Origin: JAPLDP01 sp964628285
GTDB lineage: Bacteria; Bacteroidota; Bacteroidia; Bacteroidales; JAGONC01
Assembly: GCA_964628285.1 (NCBI GenBank)
Contig: CAZVNP010000009.1
Location: forward strand, 1-64,000
Direction of reading: 5' to 3'
DNA: 64,000 nucleotides
The notes under the pieces are model-generated. The model was not told the DNA's origin and ran no database searches. It saw only the letters and a list, made by a program, of their open reading frames with translations. Made by a program: the position numbers and the translations under genes. Of the stretch, positions 26,264-33,990 are shown piece after piece (position 1 is the stretch's first letter; every line of letters starts with the position of its first letter).

Positions 26264-27898
26264 TTACATCATACCGCCCATACCGCCCATACCCGGATCA
26301 TGCATTTGTTGTGGTTTCTCCTCTTTGATCTCGGCCAGAACACATTCCGTTGTCAGCAGCATGCCTGAGATAGAGGCCGCATTTTCGAGGGCCACGCGGG
26401 CTACCTTCGTCGGATCGATAACACCTGACTGATACAGGTGTTCATAGGTGTCGGTACGGGCATTGAATCCAAAATCATCCTTTCCTTCCCTCACCTTCTG
26501 CACCACCACCGAACCATCCAGACCGGCATTTTCCACGATCTGGCGCAGGGGTTCTTCCAGGGCACGGCGTACAATGGCAATGCCTGTTTCTTCATCTTCA
26601 TTGTCACCCTTTACCTTCTCAAGAGCGCTGACGGCCCTGAGGTATGCGACTCCGCCACCGGGTATGATACCTTCCTCAATGGCAGCCCGTGTGGCATGCA
26701 AAGCATCGTCGAAGCGGTCTTTTTTCTCCTTCATCTCCACCTCACTGGCCGCCCCGACATAAATGACGGCCACACCTCCGGATAATTTAGCCAGACGTTC
26801 CTGCAATTTCTCACGGTCGTAATCGGAGGTGGTCGTTTCAATCTGTTTCTTGATCTGGGCCACACGTGAGTCGATGAGCTTTTTATCACCTTTGCCCCCC
26901 ACGATGGTCGTGTTCTCCTTATCCACGGCCACTTTTTCAGCGTGTCCCAGATAGGACAGCTGTGTATCTTCCAGCTTATAGCCCTTTTCTTCGGCTATCA
27001 CCATGCCGCCTGTCAGGATAGCAATATCCTCAAGCATTTCCTTTCTCCTGTCACCAAAGCCGGGGGCTTTCACCGCCACGATCTTGAGCGATCCTCTCAG
27101 CTTGTTCACCACCATGGTTGCCAGTGCCTCGCCTTCAACATCTTCTGCGATGACGATGAGCGGATGGCCTGTCTGCACCACTTTCTCAAGAAGAGGCAGC
27201 AAATCTTTCATGACCGATATCTTCTTGTCATGAATGAGGATATAAGGTTGTTCAAATACAGCTTCCATCTTTTCCGTGTCGGTCACAAAATAAGGTGAGA
27301 TATAGCCTCTGTCGAACTGCATCCCTTCCACCACATTCACGGTGGTTTCAATACCTTTGGCCTCCTCGATGGTGATCACACCTTCCTTTTTGACCTTGCT
27401 CATGGCTTCGGCGATGAGCTTGCCTATCGACAAGTCATTATTGGCCGAGATGGCGGCCACCTGTTCAATTTTCTCGAAACTGTCACCAACTTCCTTGGTT
27501 TGTCTCTTGAGGTCGGCCACTACGGCAGTCACGGCTTTGTCAATGCCTCTTTTCAGGTCCATTGGGTTAGCGCCGGCGGTCACGTTTTTAAGACCTGTGG
27601 TAATGAGCGACTGTGCCAGCACTGTGGCGGTGGTGGTACCGTCACCGGCCACATCACTGGTTTTGGAAGCCACTTCTTTTACCATTTGTGCTCCCATATT
27701 CTCAACAGGATCCTTAAGTTCGATTTCTTTTGCAACGGTCACTCCGTCCTTGGATATGGAAGGAGAGCCGAACGATTTATCAATGATCACATTGCGTCCT
27801 TTAGGACCCAATGTCACTTTCACGGCATTACTTAAAGCATCGACACCGCTTTTGAGTTTATTGCGCGCTTCAATATCAAAAATTATATTCTTTGCCAT
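26264..27898 (-). CDS. groL: 60 kDa chaperonin GroEL
   Basis: The protein has 544 residues, the standard length. The ATP site VTLGPKGRNVIID and VAGDGTTTATVLA are intact, as are the apical QFDRGYISPYF and the flexible GGMGGMM tail. It folds proteins in the cytoplasm as a double ring with GroES. It follows groES after 44 bases. No CIRCE element is visible upstream of the operon; instead a sigma-54-like promoter precedes groES. Confidence 0.99.
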   Translation of the reverse strand: MAKNIIFDIEARNKLKSGVDALSNAVKVTLGPKGRNVIIDKSFGSPSISKDGVTVAKEIELKDPVENMGAQMVKEVASKTSDVAGDGTTTATVLAQSLITTGLKNVTAGANPMDLKRGIDKAVTAVVADLKRQTKEVGDSFEKIEQVAAISANNDLSIGKLIAEAMSKVKKEGVITIEEAKGIETTVNVVEGMQFDRGYISPYFVTDTEKMEAVFEQPYILIHDKKISVMKDLLPLLEKVVQTGHPLIVIAEDVEGEALATMVVNKLRGSLKIVAVKAPGFGDRRKEMLEDIAILTGGMVIAEEKGYKLEDTQLSYLGHAEKVAVDKENTTIVGGKGDKKLIDSRVAQIKKQIETTTSDYDREKLQERLAKLSGGVAVIYVGAASEVEMKEKKDRFDDALHATRAAIEEGIIPGGGVAYLRAVSALEKVKGDNEDEETGIAIVRRALEEPLRQIVENAGLDGSVVVQKVREGKDDFGFNARTDTYEHLYQSGVIDPTKVARVALENAASISGMLLTTECVLAEIKEEKPQQMHDPGMGGMGGMM

Positions 27899-27942
27899 TT
27901 TTTAAAGATTTAAGTTATTAAATACTACAATACGTCAGAATC

Positions 27943-28221
27943 TCAGATGATAGCCAGAATGTCGGATTCACGCATAATAAGGTAATCCTTACCGTCGATG
28001 GTAATTTCCGTGCCGGAATATTTACCGTACAGGACCGTGTCGCCGGCCTTCACAGTAATAGGTTCATCTTTTTTTCCCTTACCGACAGCTATGACCGTAC
28101 CTTTCTGCGGTTTTTCCTTGGCGGTATCGGGGATGATGATACCTCCGGCCGTTTTCTCTTCTGCAGCCGCCGGTTCTACCAGAACTCGGTCTGCCAATGG
28201 TTGTATCTTCAGACTTGCCAT
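27943..28221 (-). CDS. groS: 10 kDa chaperonin GroES
   Basis: The protein has 92 residues with the usual PLADRVLVEP start, mobile loop (EEKTAGGIIIPDTA), and GDTVLYGKYSGTEI region. It caps GroEL. The leader of about 57 bases and the upstream region carry a -24/-12 sigma-54-type promoter and a perfect inverted repeat that also ends secG. Confidence 0.99.
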   Translation of the reverse strand: MASLKIQPLADRVLVEPAAAEEKTAGGIIIPDTAKEKPQKGTVIAVGKGKKDEPITVKAGDTVLYGKYSGTEITIDGKDYLIMRESDILAII

Positions 28222-28288
28222 GATGATATGAATTTAGTTAAACAAATAATTGCCTGTATGAGGCTTAAAAAATTTCCTCCCCCGGCTT

Positions 28289-28305
28289 AGCATATTCTGT
28301 GCCAA
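28289..28305 (-). promoter_or_regulatory. Sigma-54-type (-24/-12) promoter of groES-groEL
   Basis: Minus-strand TTGGCACAGAATATGCT matches YTGGCACG-N4-TTGCW with one main mismatch (ATGC for TTGC) and the exact GG-to-GC spacing that sigma-54 needs. The start point would be near 28278, leaving about 57 bases of leader. No TAnnTTTG element lies in the same gap. A sigma-54 activator gene lies 2 kb upstream. Confidence 0.55.
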
Positions 28306-28319
28306 GTGGCAGAAACAAA

Positions 28320-28355
28320 AAAAATGTCAGAATGTTATGACATTCTGACATTTTT
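28320..28355 (-). terminator. secG terminator; perfect inverted repeat upstream of groES
   Basis: AAAAATGTCAGAATG (28320-28334) pairs perfectly with CATTCTGACATTTTT (28341-28355), and on the minus strand eight T follow the stem. It is a good intrinsic terminator for secG. Because it is palindromic (TGTCAGA...TCTGACA) and sits about 60 bases before the predicted groES start point, it could also be an activator site. Confidence 0.75.
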
Positions 28356-28381
28356 AGTATCGAAAAACAACGGATTCCGAC

Positions 28382-28717
28382 TCAGGGATTTGCAGGCGGT
28401 GCCTGGTAATCAATGGGTTTCTGCTGGGTTTGTTCCGCTGCCGCTTTTTGCTGAATTTCGCTTTGCGGAGCATTGCTCACCACTCTGTTACGCGGGATGA
28501 TAAGGATGGAGGTCAGGCTCAGAACCAGGAGCACAACAGCCAGTGTCCAAGTGGCTTTCTCAAGAAAATCGGCTGTTTTCCTGACACCCATAAACTGGTT
28601 GGAAGAGGCAAAGTTGGATGCCAGTCCCCCGCCCTTTGAATTCTGGACCAGAACCACAAGGCCCAGGAGAACACAGATGATGATGATTAACACCGACACT
28701 AAAACATAAAATCCCAT
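28382..28717 (-). CDS. secG: Preprotein translocase subunit SecG
   Basis: The protein has 111 residues. The first helix (VLVSVLIIIICVLLGLVVLV) is followed by the conserved QNSKGGGLASNF, then FMGVRKTADFLEKATW and a second helix. A Pro/Gln-rich tail ends it. It is the small SecYEG subunit in the inner membrane. It is the last gene of the run sigma-54 activator, lptE, TPR-like protein, secG. Confidence 0.95.
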   Translation of the reverse strand: MGFYVLVSVLIIIICVLLGLVVLVQNSKGGGLASNFASSNQFMGVRKTADFLEKATWTLAVVLLVLSLTSILIIPRNRVVSNAPQSEIQQKAAAEQTQQKPIDYQAPPANP

Positions 28718-28745
28718 GGCACTTTAATATTAAATTGGATACGAT

Positions 28746-29594
28746 TCATTCCCTCAATTTTTCAATTTGAGATGCAAAGTAACTACTTTTTTCCGGAAAT
28801 TTTACCATCAATTGCTCATAAATTTTAACTGCCCTGGAGAGAAATCCCTGCTTCACATAGATTTGTGCCAGTGTTTCGCTGACCATGTCGTCGGGCTCGG
28901 TCCCGCTTTTCCGTGCCATCTCAGCGGGATCGAAGAAACCGGAACGCGGTGGTTCAAAGTGCGGTTTGGTACGGATGAATTTGTCAATGAGTTTCTGGTT
29001 TTCCGTTAACGGTGTTGTCTCCCTGCCGTCATCGAGGCTGTCAATGGAATATTCTCCGGCTGTGTGCCTGCCGGCGTCATACAGCCGCATCATGATCTCC
29101 TTCAGTTCGGTAAATAAACGCATCAGTTCCGGTGGTTCTTCCTGATCTGTAGTTAGTCCTTGAGGTTGCTGTTGAATCTGATCATTCCCGGTATATCCCG
29201 GTGCCGGTTTGGGTGTTTCACCGGGCCTATCATCCTGATGCCGTCTTTCCCGGACCGGGGCGGTATCTGCCGGAGACGGTACCATGTGGCGATATCCTGT
29301 GTCTCTTTCGGGGCTTTGATCATCACTATCGGGCATGGTCCCCAGCAATAACTGTCGGAGGACAGAACGGTCGGAGGCATAAGCAGCCGTGAGAGCCAAC
29401 TGATCATGAAAGCGGATGTGCTTCTCGCAGAAAAGGTTTTTGGCATATAAAAGACGGGCAGTCTGGCAATAGGGAAAATCATCCAGCAATTTCTCCAGCA
29501 ACGGCAGGCTCTCCACATCCAGACACCCGGGAAACATGACAAATTGCTCAAACTGTGACCGGTTCATAGTGTAAATCAGATGTACGGGCGTCAT
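28746..29594 (-). CDS. TPR-like protein between lptE and secG, function unknown
   Basis: The protein has 282 residues with an ATG directly after the lptE stop; ATG 29567 (MNRSQFEQFV) is an alternative. The N-terminal 90 residues are helical with a TPR-like feel (LPLLEKLLDDFPYCQTARLLYAKNL). A low-complexity Asp/Pro/Gln-rich linker spans about 100-160. The C-terminus (SETLAQIYVKQGFLSRAVKI, then YEQLMVKFPEKSSYFASQIE) is one clear TPR unit. No signal peptide is seen, so it is probably cytoplasmic. I recall such a gene at this place in other Bacteroidota, without assigned function. Confidence 0.8.
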   Translation of the reverse strand: MTPVHLIYTMNRSQFEQFVMFPGCLDVESLPLLEKLLDDFPYCQTARLLYAKNLFCEKHIRFHDQLALTAAYASDRSVLRQLLLGTMPDSDDQSPERDTGYRHMVPSPADTAPVRERRHQDDRPGETPKPAPGYTGNDQIQQQPQGLTTDQEEPPELMRLFTELKEIMMRLYDAGRHTAGEYSIDSLDDGRETTPLTENQKLIDKFIRTKPHFEPPRSGFFDPAEMARKSGTEPDDMVSETLAQIYVKQGFLSRAVKIYEQLMVKFPEKSSYFASQIEKLRE

Positions 29595-30137
29595 TCACCA
29601 GTTGACGACCGATTTATTGAAAATATCCTCCACCAGTTGCTGATTGATCTGGTCGATCAGGTCATTTTCCACTTCCGCCAGGTTTCGCCTGCTGTCATAA
29701 TCCTGAAACCGTGAGAAGGTGGACTCGTAATTCTGCGATTCATTATATTTATTAGTAAACCTGACTTTAACAGATATGGTGAGGCGGTTGAGAGCGGCCT
29801 GCTGATTATTCTGAATAGCCTCAGGCATGACGCCATAACCGGTGATTTCGCCTTCGAGGTTAAGGTCGCCGCCACTTTCAACCAGATCCAGGTTCGTCTC
29901 ATGGGTAAACTTATCCCGGAGGGCTTCTGTGAATCTCTGGCTCAGCGTGGGCTGAACCATGGAGGCATAATTGGGGAAATAGTCAATGGAAATGGTCTTG
30001 ACTTCAGGCGAAATGGAAGCCCCCGTAAAGGAATACACACCGCACCCCGTCATGACCATAACGGCCATCAGAAACAGAAAGAAGACAAACAGCCGGTGTC
30101 CACCGCTGTTCTTTAAACGTGAATTACTGAATGTCAT
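29595..30137 (-). CDS. lptE: LPS assembly lipoprotein LptE
   Basis: From ATG 30137 the protein has 180 residues. The signal ends in a lipobox (VMVMTGCGVYSFTGAS), and ISIDYFPNYA, LSQRFTEALRDKF and GEITGYGVMPEA are typical of Bacteroidota LptE. It partners LptD in placing LPS in the outer membrane. The frame is open up to 30194, but ATG 30137 puts a basic n-region and hydrophobic core directly before the Cys. It overlaps the sigma-54 activator stop by 14 bases. Confidence 0.92.
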   Translation of the reverse strand: MTFSNSRLKNSGGHRLFVFFLFLMAVMVMTGCGVYSFTGASISPEVKTISIDYFPNYASMVQPTLSQRFTEALRDKFTHETNLDLVESGGDLNLEGEITGYGVMPEAIQNNQQAALNRLTISVKVRFTNKYNESQNYESTFSRFQDYDSRRNLAEVENDLIDQINQQLVEDIFNKSVVNW

Positions 30138-31344
30138 ATTCTTTGATCTTCCTGTATAGCGTACGTTCGGAGATGCCCAGTTCCCTGGCGGCATTTTTTC
30201 TTTTACCCTGGTGCTTCTGAAGGGCTTTTTTTATCATGTCCTTTTCTTTTTTCTGCAGCGACAATGACTCTTCCAGGATTTCCGGATTCTGAACGGGTTC
30301 CTGTTCATCTTGGGGCATGGCGCTGTCGGCCATTTCGTCGGCCGTCTCACCTATCTCATGGTATAACTGTTTGAGAAGCTGTGAGTCTTTCTCCTGGAGG
30401 TTTTTCGTTATGCCCTCCTGGGCGATGATATCGGAGACCAGCCGTTTGAGGTCAATGATATCCTTTTTCATGTCGAACAACACTTTATACAGGAGATCCC
30501 TCTCTGAAAACTCGCTTTTCTGATAGCCCCTGTTATCATAAAGCACCGGTAACTCGCTGTATGGCACTGCGGGCAGGTATTTCGCCAGGATCTCCGGTGT
30601 AATGAACCTCTTTTCTTCAATGATCGAGATCTGTTCGGTGATATTTTTCAGCTGACGGACATTACCCTGCCAACGGTAATTGGTAAGGTATTTCCTGGCC
30701 TCTTCGTCCAGCTGAAGGGACGGCATGCGGTATTTCTCGGCGAAGTCAGAGGCGAATTTCCGGAAAAGAAGGATGATATCTTCTTTTCGCTGACGCAAAG
30801 GAGGTATAAATATGGGCACGGTGTTCAGGCGGTAATACAGATCCTGTCTGAACTTACCCATCTGCATGGCCTCGGCGATCACAACATTGGTAGCGGCCAC
30901 CACGCGGACATCGGTTTTTATCACTTTGGAAGAGCCCACCCGTATGAACTCCCCGCTTTCGAGCACACGTAAGAGCCTGACCTGTGTTGACAACGGCAGT
31001 TCGGCAATCTCATCAAGGAAGATGGTGCCCCCGTTTACCACCTCAAAATAACCTTTTCGTGATTCATGAGCACCTGTGAAAGAACCTTTTTCATGACCGA
31101 ATAACTCGGAATCGATCGTTCCTTCCGGTATGGCGCCACAGTTCACAGCAATGTAAGGACCATGTTTACGGGCGCTCAGATGATGAATGATCTGCGGGAA
31201 GACCTCCTTGCCTGTGCCGCTTTCACCTGTGATGAGGACAGTCAGATCGGTGGGGGCCACTTGACGCGCTATATCAATAGCCCTGTCGAGCAGCGGGGAA
31301 TGACCTATGATCCCAAACCGTTGTTTGATGGCTTGTATCTCCAT
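30124..31344 (-). CDS. Sigma-54-dependent transcriptional activator, no sensor domain
   Basis: The protein has 406 residues. The AAA+ domain starts almost at the N-terminus: Walker A GESGTGKE (40-47), sigma-54 contact loop GSFTGA (87-92, Ser for Ala at the second position), Walker B GGTIFLDEIAEL, and the sensor region LYYRLNTVPIFIPPLRQR. A long helical linker follows, then a Fis-type HTH (GKRKNAARELGISERTLYRK). With no receiver, PAS or GAF domain, control must come from a partner, the linker or its own level. It leads the lptE-TPR-secG run and sits upstream of groES, which has a sigma-54-type promoter. Confidence 0.95.
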   Translation of the reverse strand: MEIQAIKQRFGIIGHSPLLDRAIDIARQVAPTDLTVLITGESGTGKEVFPQIIHHLSARKHGPYIAVNCGAIPEGTIDSELFGHEKGSFTGAHESRKGYFEVVNGGTIFLDEIAELPLSTQVRLLRVLESGEFIRVGSSKVIKTDVRVVAATNVVIAEAMQMGKFRQDLYYRLNTVPIFIPPLRQRKEDIILLFRKFASDFAEKYRMPSLQLDEEARKYLTNYRWQGNVRQLKNITEQISIIEEKRFITPEILAKYLPAVPYSELPVLYDNRGYQKSEFSERDLLYKVLFDMKKDIIDLKRLVSDIIAQEGITKNLQEKDSQLLKQLYHEIGETADEMADSAMPQDEQEPVQNPEILEESLSLQKKEKDMIKKALQKHQGKRKNAARELGISERTLYRKIKEYDIQ

Positions 31345-31391
31345 TGTCTGCGAACCATTGCACCGGTGCTGCCGGGTTTATTTGTGGACTG

Positions 31392-31399
31392 CAAAATTA
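31392..31399 (-). promoter_or_regulatory. -7 element (TAATTTTG) upstream of the sigma-54 activator gene
   Basis: An exact TAnnTTTG match on the minus strand, 48 bases before the ATG. The activator gene itself thus appears to use the housekeeping sigma factor. The -33 element is poor. Confidence 0.4.
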
Positions 31400-31441
31400 A
31401 TCAAAATACCGTAATATAACCGTGACAGGCGGGAAACAAAA

Positions 31442-33922
31442 TTAGCGTATGACGGCTTGTAATTTATCCCTGAAAGCTTCCATCAGCTTGTTCATGACCT
31501 GCTCGACCTCTTTATCCGTCAGAGTTTTGGCATCGCTCTGCAGGGTGAAGCTGATGGCGTAAGACTTCTTTCCCCGGCCGACCTGTTCGCCCTCATAGAT
31601 GTCGAAAACGGTCATAGCCTTTAGCAGTTTTTTCTCCACATGGAAGGCTATCTTCTCGATCTCGGCATATTGGACCTCCGCCCGTAAAAGTAAAGCAAGA
31701 TCTCGCCTCACCTCAGGGTATTTGGGCAACTCGCGGAAGTTTATCCGGTCATCTTTGGTCAGGTCGGCAAAGAGATCATAGTCGAAATCGGCATAATACA
31801 CCTCCTGTCTGATTTCGAACGGCATGAGGAGTTCATTTTTTATCCGACCATAGGTCACCAGCAGGCGGTGATTGTATTTCAGTGTCATGGCATAGTCAAA
31901 CAGACCAGCCTGACAGGTATGGATGGTCAGGCAGGATGCCGGGATCCCGACACGTTGCAACAGGTTGCCGACAACGGCTTTCAGATCATAAAATCCAAAG
32001 TGTCCTCCGGAGGTATGCCAGCTCACCGGATCTTTCCTCCCGGTGAGGAACAAAGCCAGGTGATGATATTCCCTGTAACGGTCCAGGACATCCGATGAGG
32101 GTGGTGAACCGGTATTGGTGAAATAAACCGTACCGAACTCGTACATTTTCATATCCGGCATCTTCCTGTTGACATTGTATCTGATGGTCTCAAGACCGCC
32201 GAATAGGAGCGTCTGACGCATGACACTCAGATCCTGGCTGATGGGATTCAGGATTCTGACATGTTCTTCAGGTGAAAAGCCTTTCACACTCTCAACATAC
32301 TGCGGGCCGGTCAGCGAGTTGTTCATGATCTCAAAAAAACCGTTGTCGGTGAGGTAATCCGATATCAGATTACGGATGAGGTTTCTGTCAGGTCTCTCGG
32401 AGAAAACCGGTGACATCCTGATGCCGAAAGGCATGTCGATGTTATCGTATCCATAAATCCGAAGCATCTCCTCAATGACATCGGCTTCGCGGGTCACGTC
32501 GAACCGGTATGTCGGCACCGACACCACGAAACCCTCACGGGTACGTGATTCATCAATAATATGCATCCCCAGGTCTGTGAGAATCTGCCGGATGATGCGG
32601 GGGCTGATCTTTTGTCCTGTCAGCCGGTATATATGACTGTAACTGACCTCGATGACGGCCGGATGACAGGGCCTGGGATATTTATCCACTATGTCCGACG
32701 ATATGGTTCCCCCTGCCAGTGCTTTTATGAGCAGAGCGGCTCTCTTCAGGGCATAGAGCGTGCCGTTGGGATCAACACCCCTCTCGAAGTGAAAGGAAGC
32801 ATCGGTCTGCAGACCATGATATTTCGAAGTCCGCCGGATAAATTTAGGATTGAAATGGGCACTCTCAATAAAAATGTTCCGTGTATGTTCGGTCACGCCC
32901 GATTTGATGCCGCCGAACACACCGGCGATGCATATGCCCTCATTTTCATTACAGATCATGAGATCCCATTCTGTCAGTTCACGTTCAATGCCGTCGAGGG
33001 TGGCAAACCGTGTTCCCCTGGGTAATTTTGTGACCACGATGTGGCGACCCTCTATCGCATCGGCATCAAAGATATGCAGGGGTTGTCCTGTCTCCTGAAG
33101 GATATAATTGCCAATGTCGACAACATTATTGATGGGGCGTATGCCCACGGCCGTGAGTTTGTTTCTGAGCCATAATGGGGATTCCCCGGTGAGAATGCCC
33201 GTCATCGACACGCCCGAATACCTGGGACATGCCTCCTTATCGTCGATGGTCACCTTTATCTCCAGATCATGGTTGTCGACTCTGAAGTCATCCACTGATG
33301 GCAGATGAAGGTTTTTTCTTCCGCCTCCCTCGGTACATGGTGTTCTGTTGTTGAATACGGCCATCAGGTCGCGTGCCACGCCGATATGCGACATGGCATC
33401 GGTGCGGTTGGGGGTCAATCCGATGTCATAGACATGGTCATCGGGCAGGTTAAAATAATCTTTCACCGCTATTCCCGGTATTGCTGAAGGATCCAGTTCC
33501 ATGACGCCTTTGTGTGAACGGCCCAGACCCAGCTCATCCTCAGCACATATCATCCCTTCGGAGAGTTCACCACGGATGGTGGTTTTTTTTATCTCCACGG
33601 GTCTGTCGCCATCATATAACACCGTGCCGGCGGTTGCCACAGGCACTTTCATGCCCACACCCACATTGTGCGCGCCGCATACGATGCGTAACACATTTTT
33701 TCCTCCGATATCCACCGTGGTGATGCTCAAATGATCTGAAGCAGGATGTTTGGTACAGGTGATGACTTCACCGACCACCACCCCTTCCAGTCCTCCCTTG
33801 ACGGAATGGATCTTTTCATGACTCTCCACTTCCAGTCCCGTACCGGTCAGGATGGGGGCCAGATCTTCGGGGCCGGTGGTGAAATCCAGATAATCGTGAA
33901 GCCAGCGATAGGAAATTTTCAT
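31442..33922 (-). CDS. pheT: Phenylalanyl-tRNA synthetase beta subunit
   Basis: The protein has 826 residues, full length for the beta chain. It starts MKISYRWLHDYLDF, then has the EMAP/OB tRNA-binding domain (VVGEVITCTKHPASDHLSI), B3/B4 editing domain (CPRYSGVSM, INNVVDIGNYILQETGQPLH, FDADAI), B5 domain, catalytic-like core (DVIEEMLRIYGYDNI) and C-terminal anticodon-binding FDX-ACB (FRELPKYPEVRRDLALLL). It works with PheS, which is not in this window. A TACCTTTG -7 element is upstream. Confidence 0.97.
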   Translation of the reverse strand: MKISYRWLHDYLDFTTGPEDLAPILTGTGLEVESHEKIHSVKGGLEGVVVGEVITCTKHPASDHLSITTVDIGGKNVLRIVCGAHNVGVGMKVPVATAGTVLYDGDRPVEIKKTTIRGELSEGMICAEDELGLGRSHKGVMELDPSAIPGIAVKDYFNLPDDHVYDIGLTPNRTDAMSHIGVARDLMAVFNNRTPCTEGGGRKNLHLPSVDDFRVDNHDLEIKVTIDDKEACPRYSGVSMTGILTGESPLWLRNKLTAVGIRPINNVVDIGNYILQETGQPLHIFDADAIEGRHIVVTKLPRGTRFATLDGIERELTEWDLMICNENEGICIAGVFGGIKSGVTEHTRNIFIESAHFNPKFIRRTSKYHGLQTDASFHFERGVDPNGTLYALKRAALLIKALAGGTISSDIVDKYPRPCHPAVIEVSYSHIYRLTGQKISPRIIRQILTDLGMHIIDESRTREGFVVSVPTYRFDVTREADVIEEMLRIYGYDNIDMPFGIRMSPVFSERPDRNLIRNLISDYLTDNGFFEIMNNSLTGPQYVESVKGFSPEEHVRILNPISQDLSVMRQTLLFGGLETIRYNVNRKMPDMKMYEFGTVYFTNTGSPPSSDVLDRYREYHHLALFLTGRKDPVSWHTSGGHFGFYDLKAVVGNLLQRVGIPASCLTIHTCQAGLFDYAMTLKYNHRLLVTYGRIKNELLMPFEIRQEVYYADFDYDLFADLTKDDRINFRELPKYPEVRRDLALLLRAEVQYAEIEKIAFHVEKKLLKAMTVFDIYEGEQVGRGKKSYAISFTLQSDAKTLTDKEVEQVMNKLMEAFRDKLQAVIR

Positions 33923-33944
33923 TTTACACTCCTCATATGGTGAA

Positions 33945-33952
33945 CAAAGGTA
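33945..33952 (-). promoter_or_regulatory. -7 element (TACCTTTG) upstream of pheT
   Basis: An exact TAnnTTTG match on the minus strand, 23 bases before the pheT ATG. No clear -33 element. Confidence 0.4.
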
Positions 33953-33990
33953 ATGAAATTACATTGCGACGGATAACATCAGGGTATATA

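Noticed and set aside
28222..28320. CIRCE (HrcA) element upstream of groES
   Set aside because: Only a partial TTAGCA half-site is visible and no matching GAGTGCTAA half.
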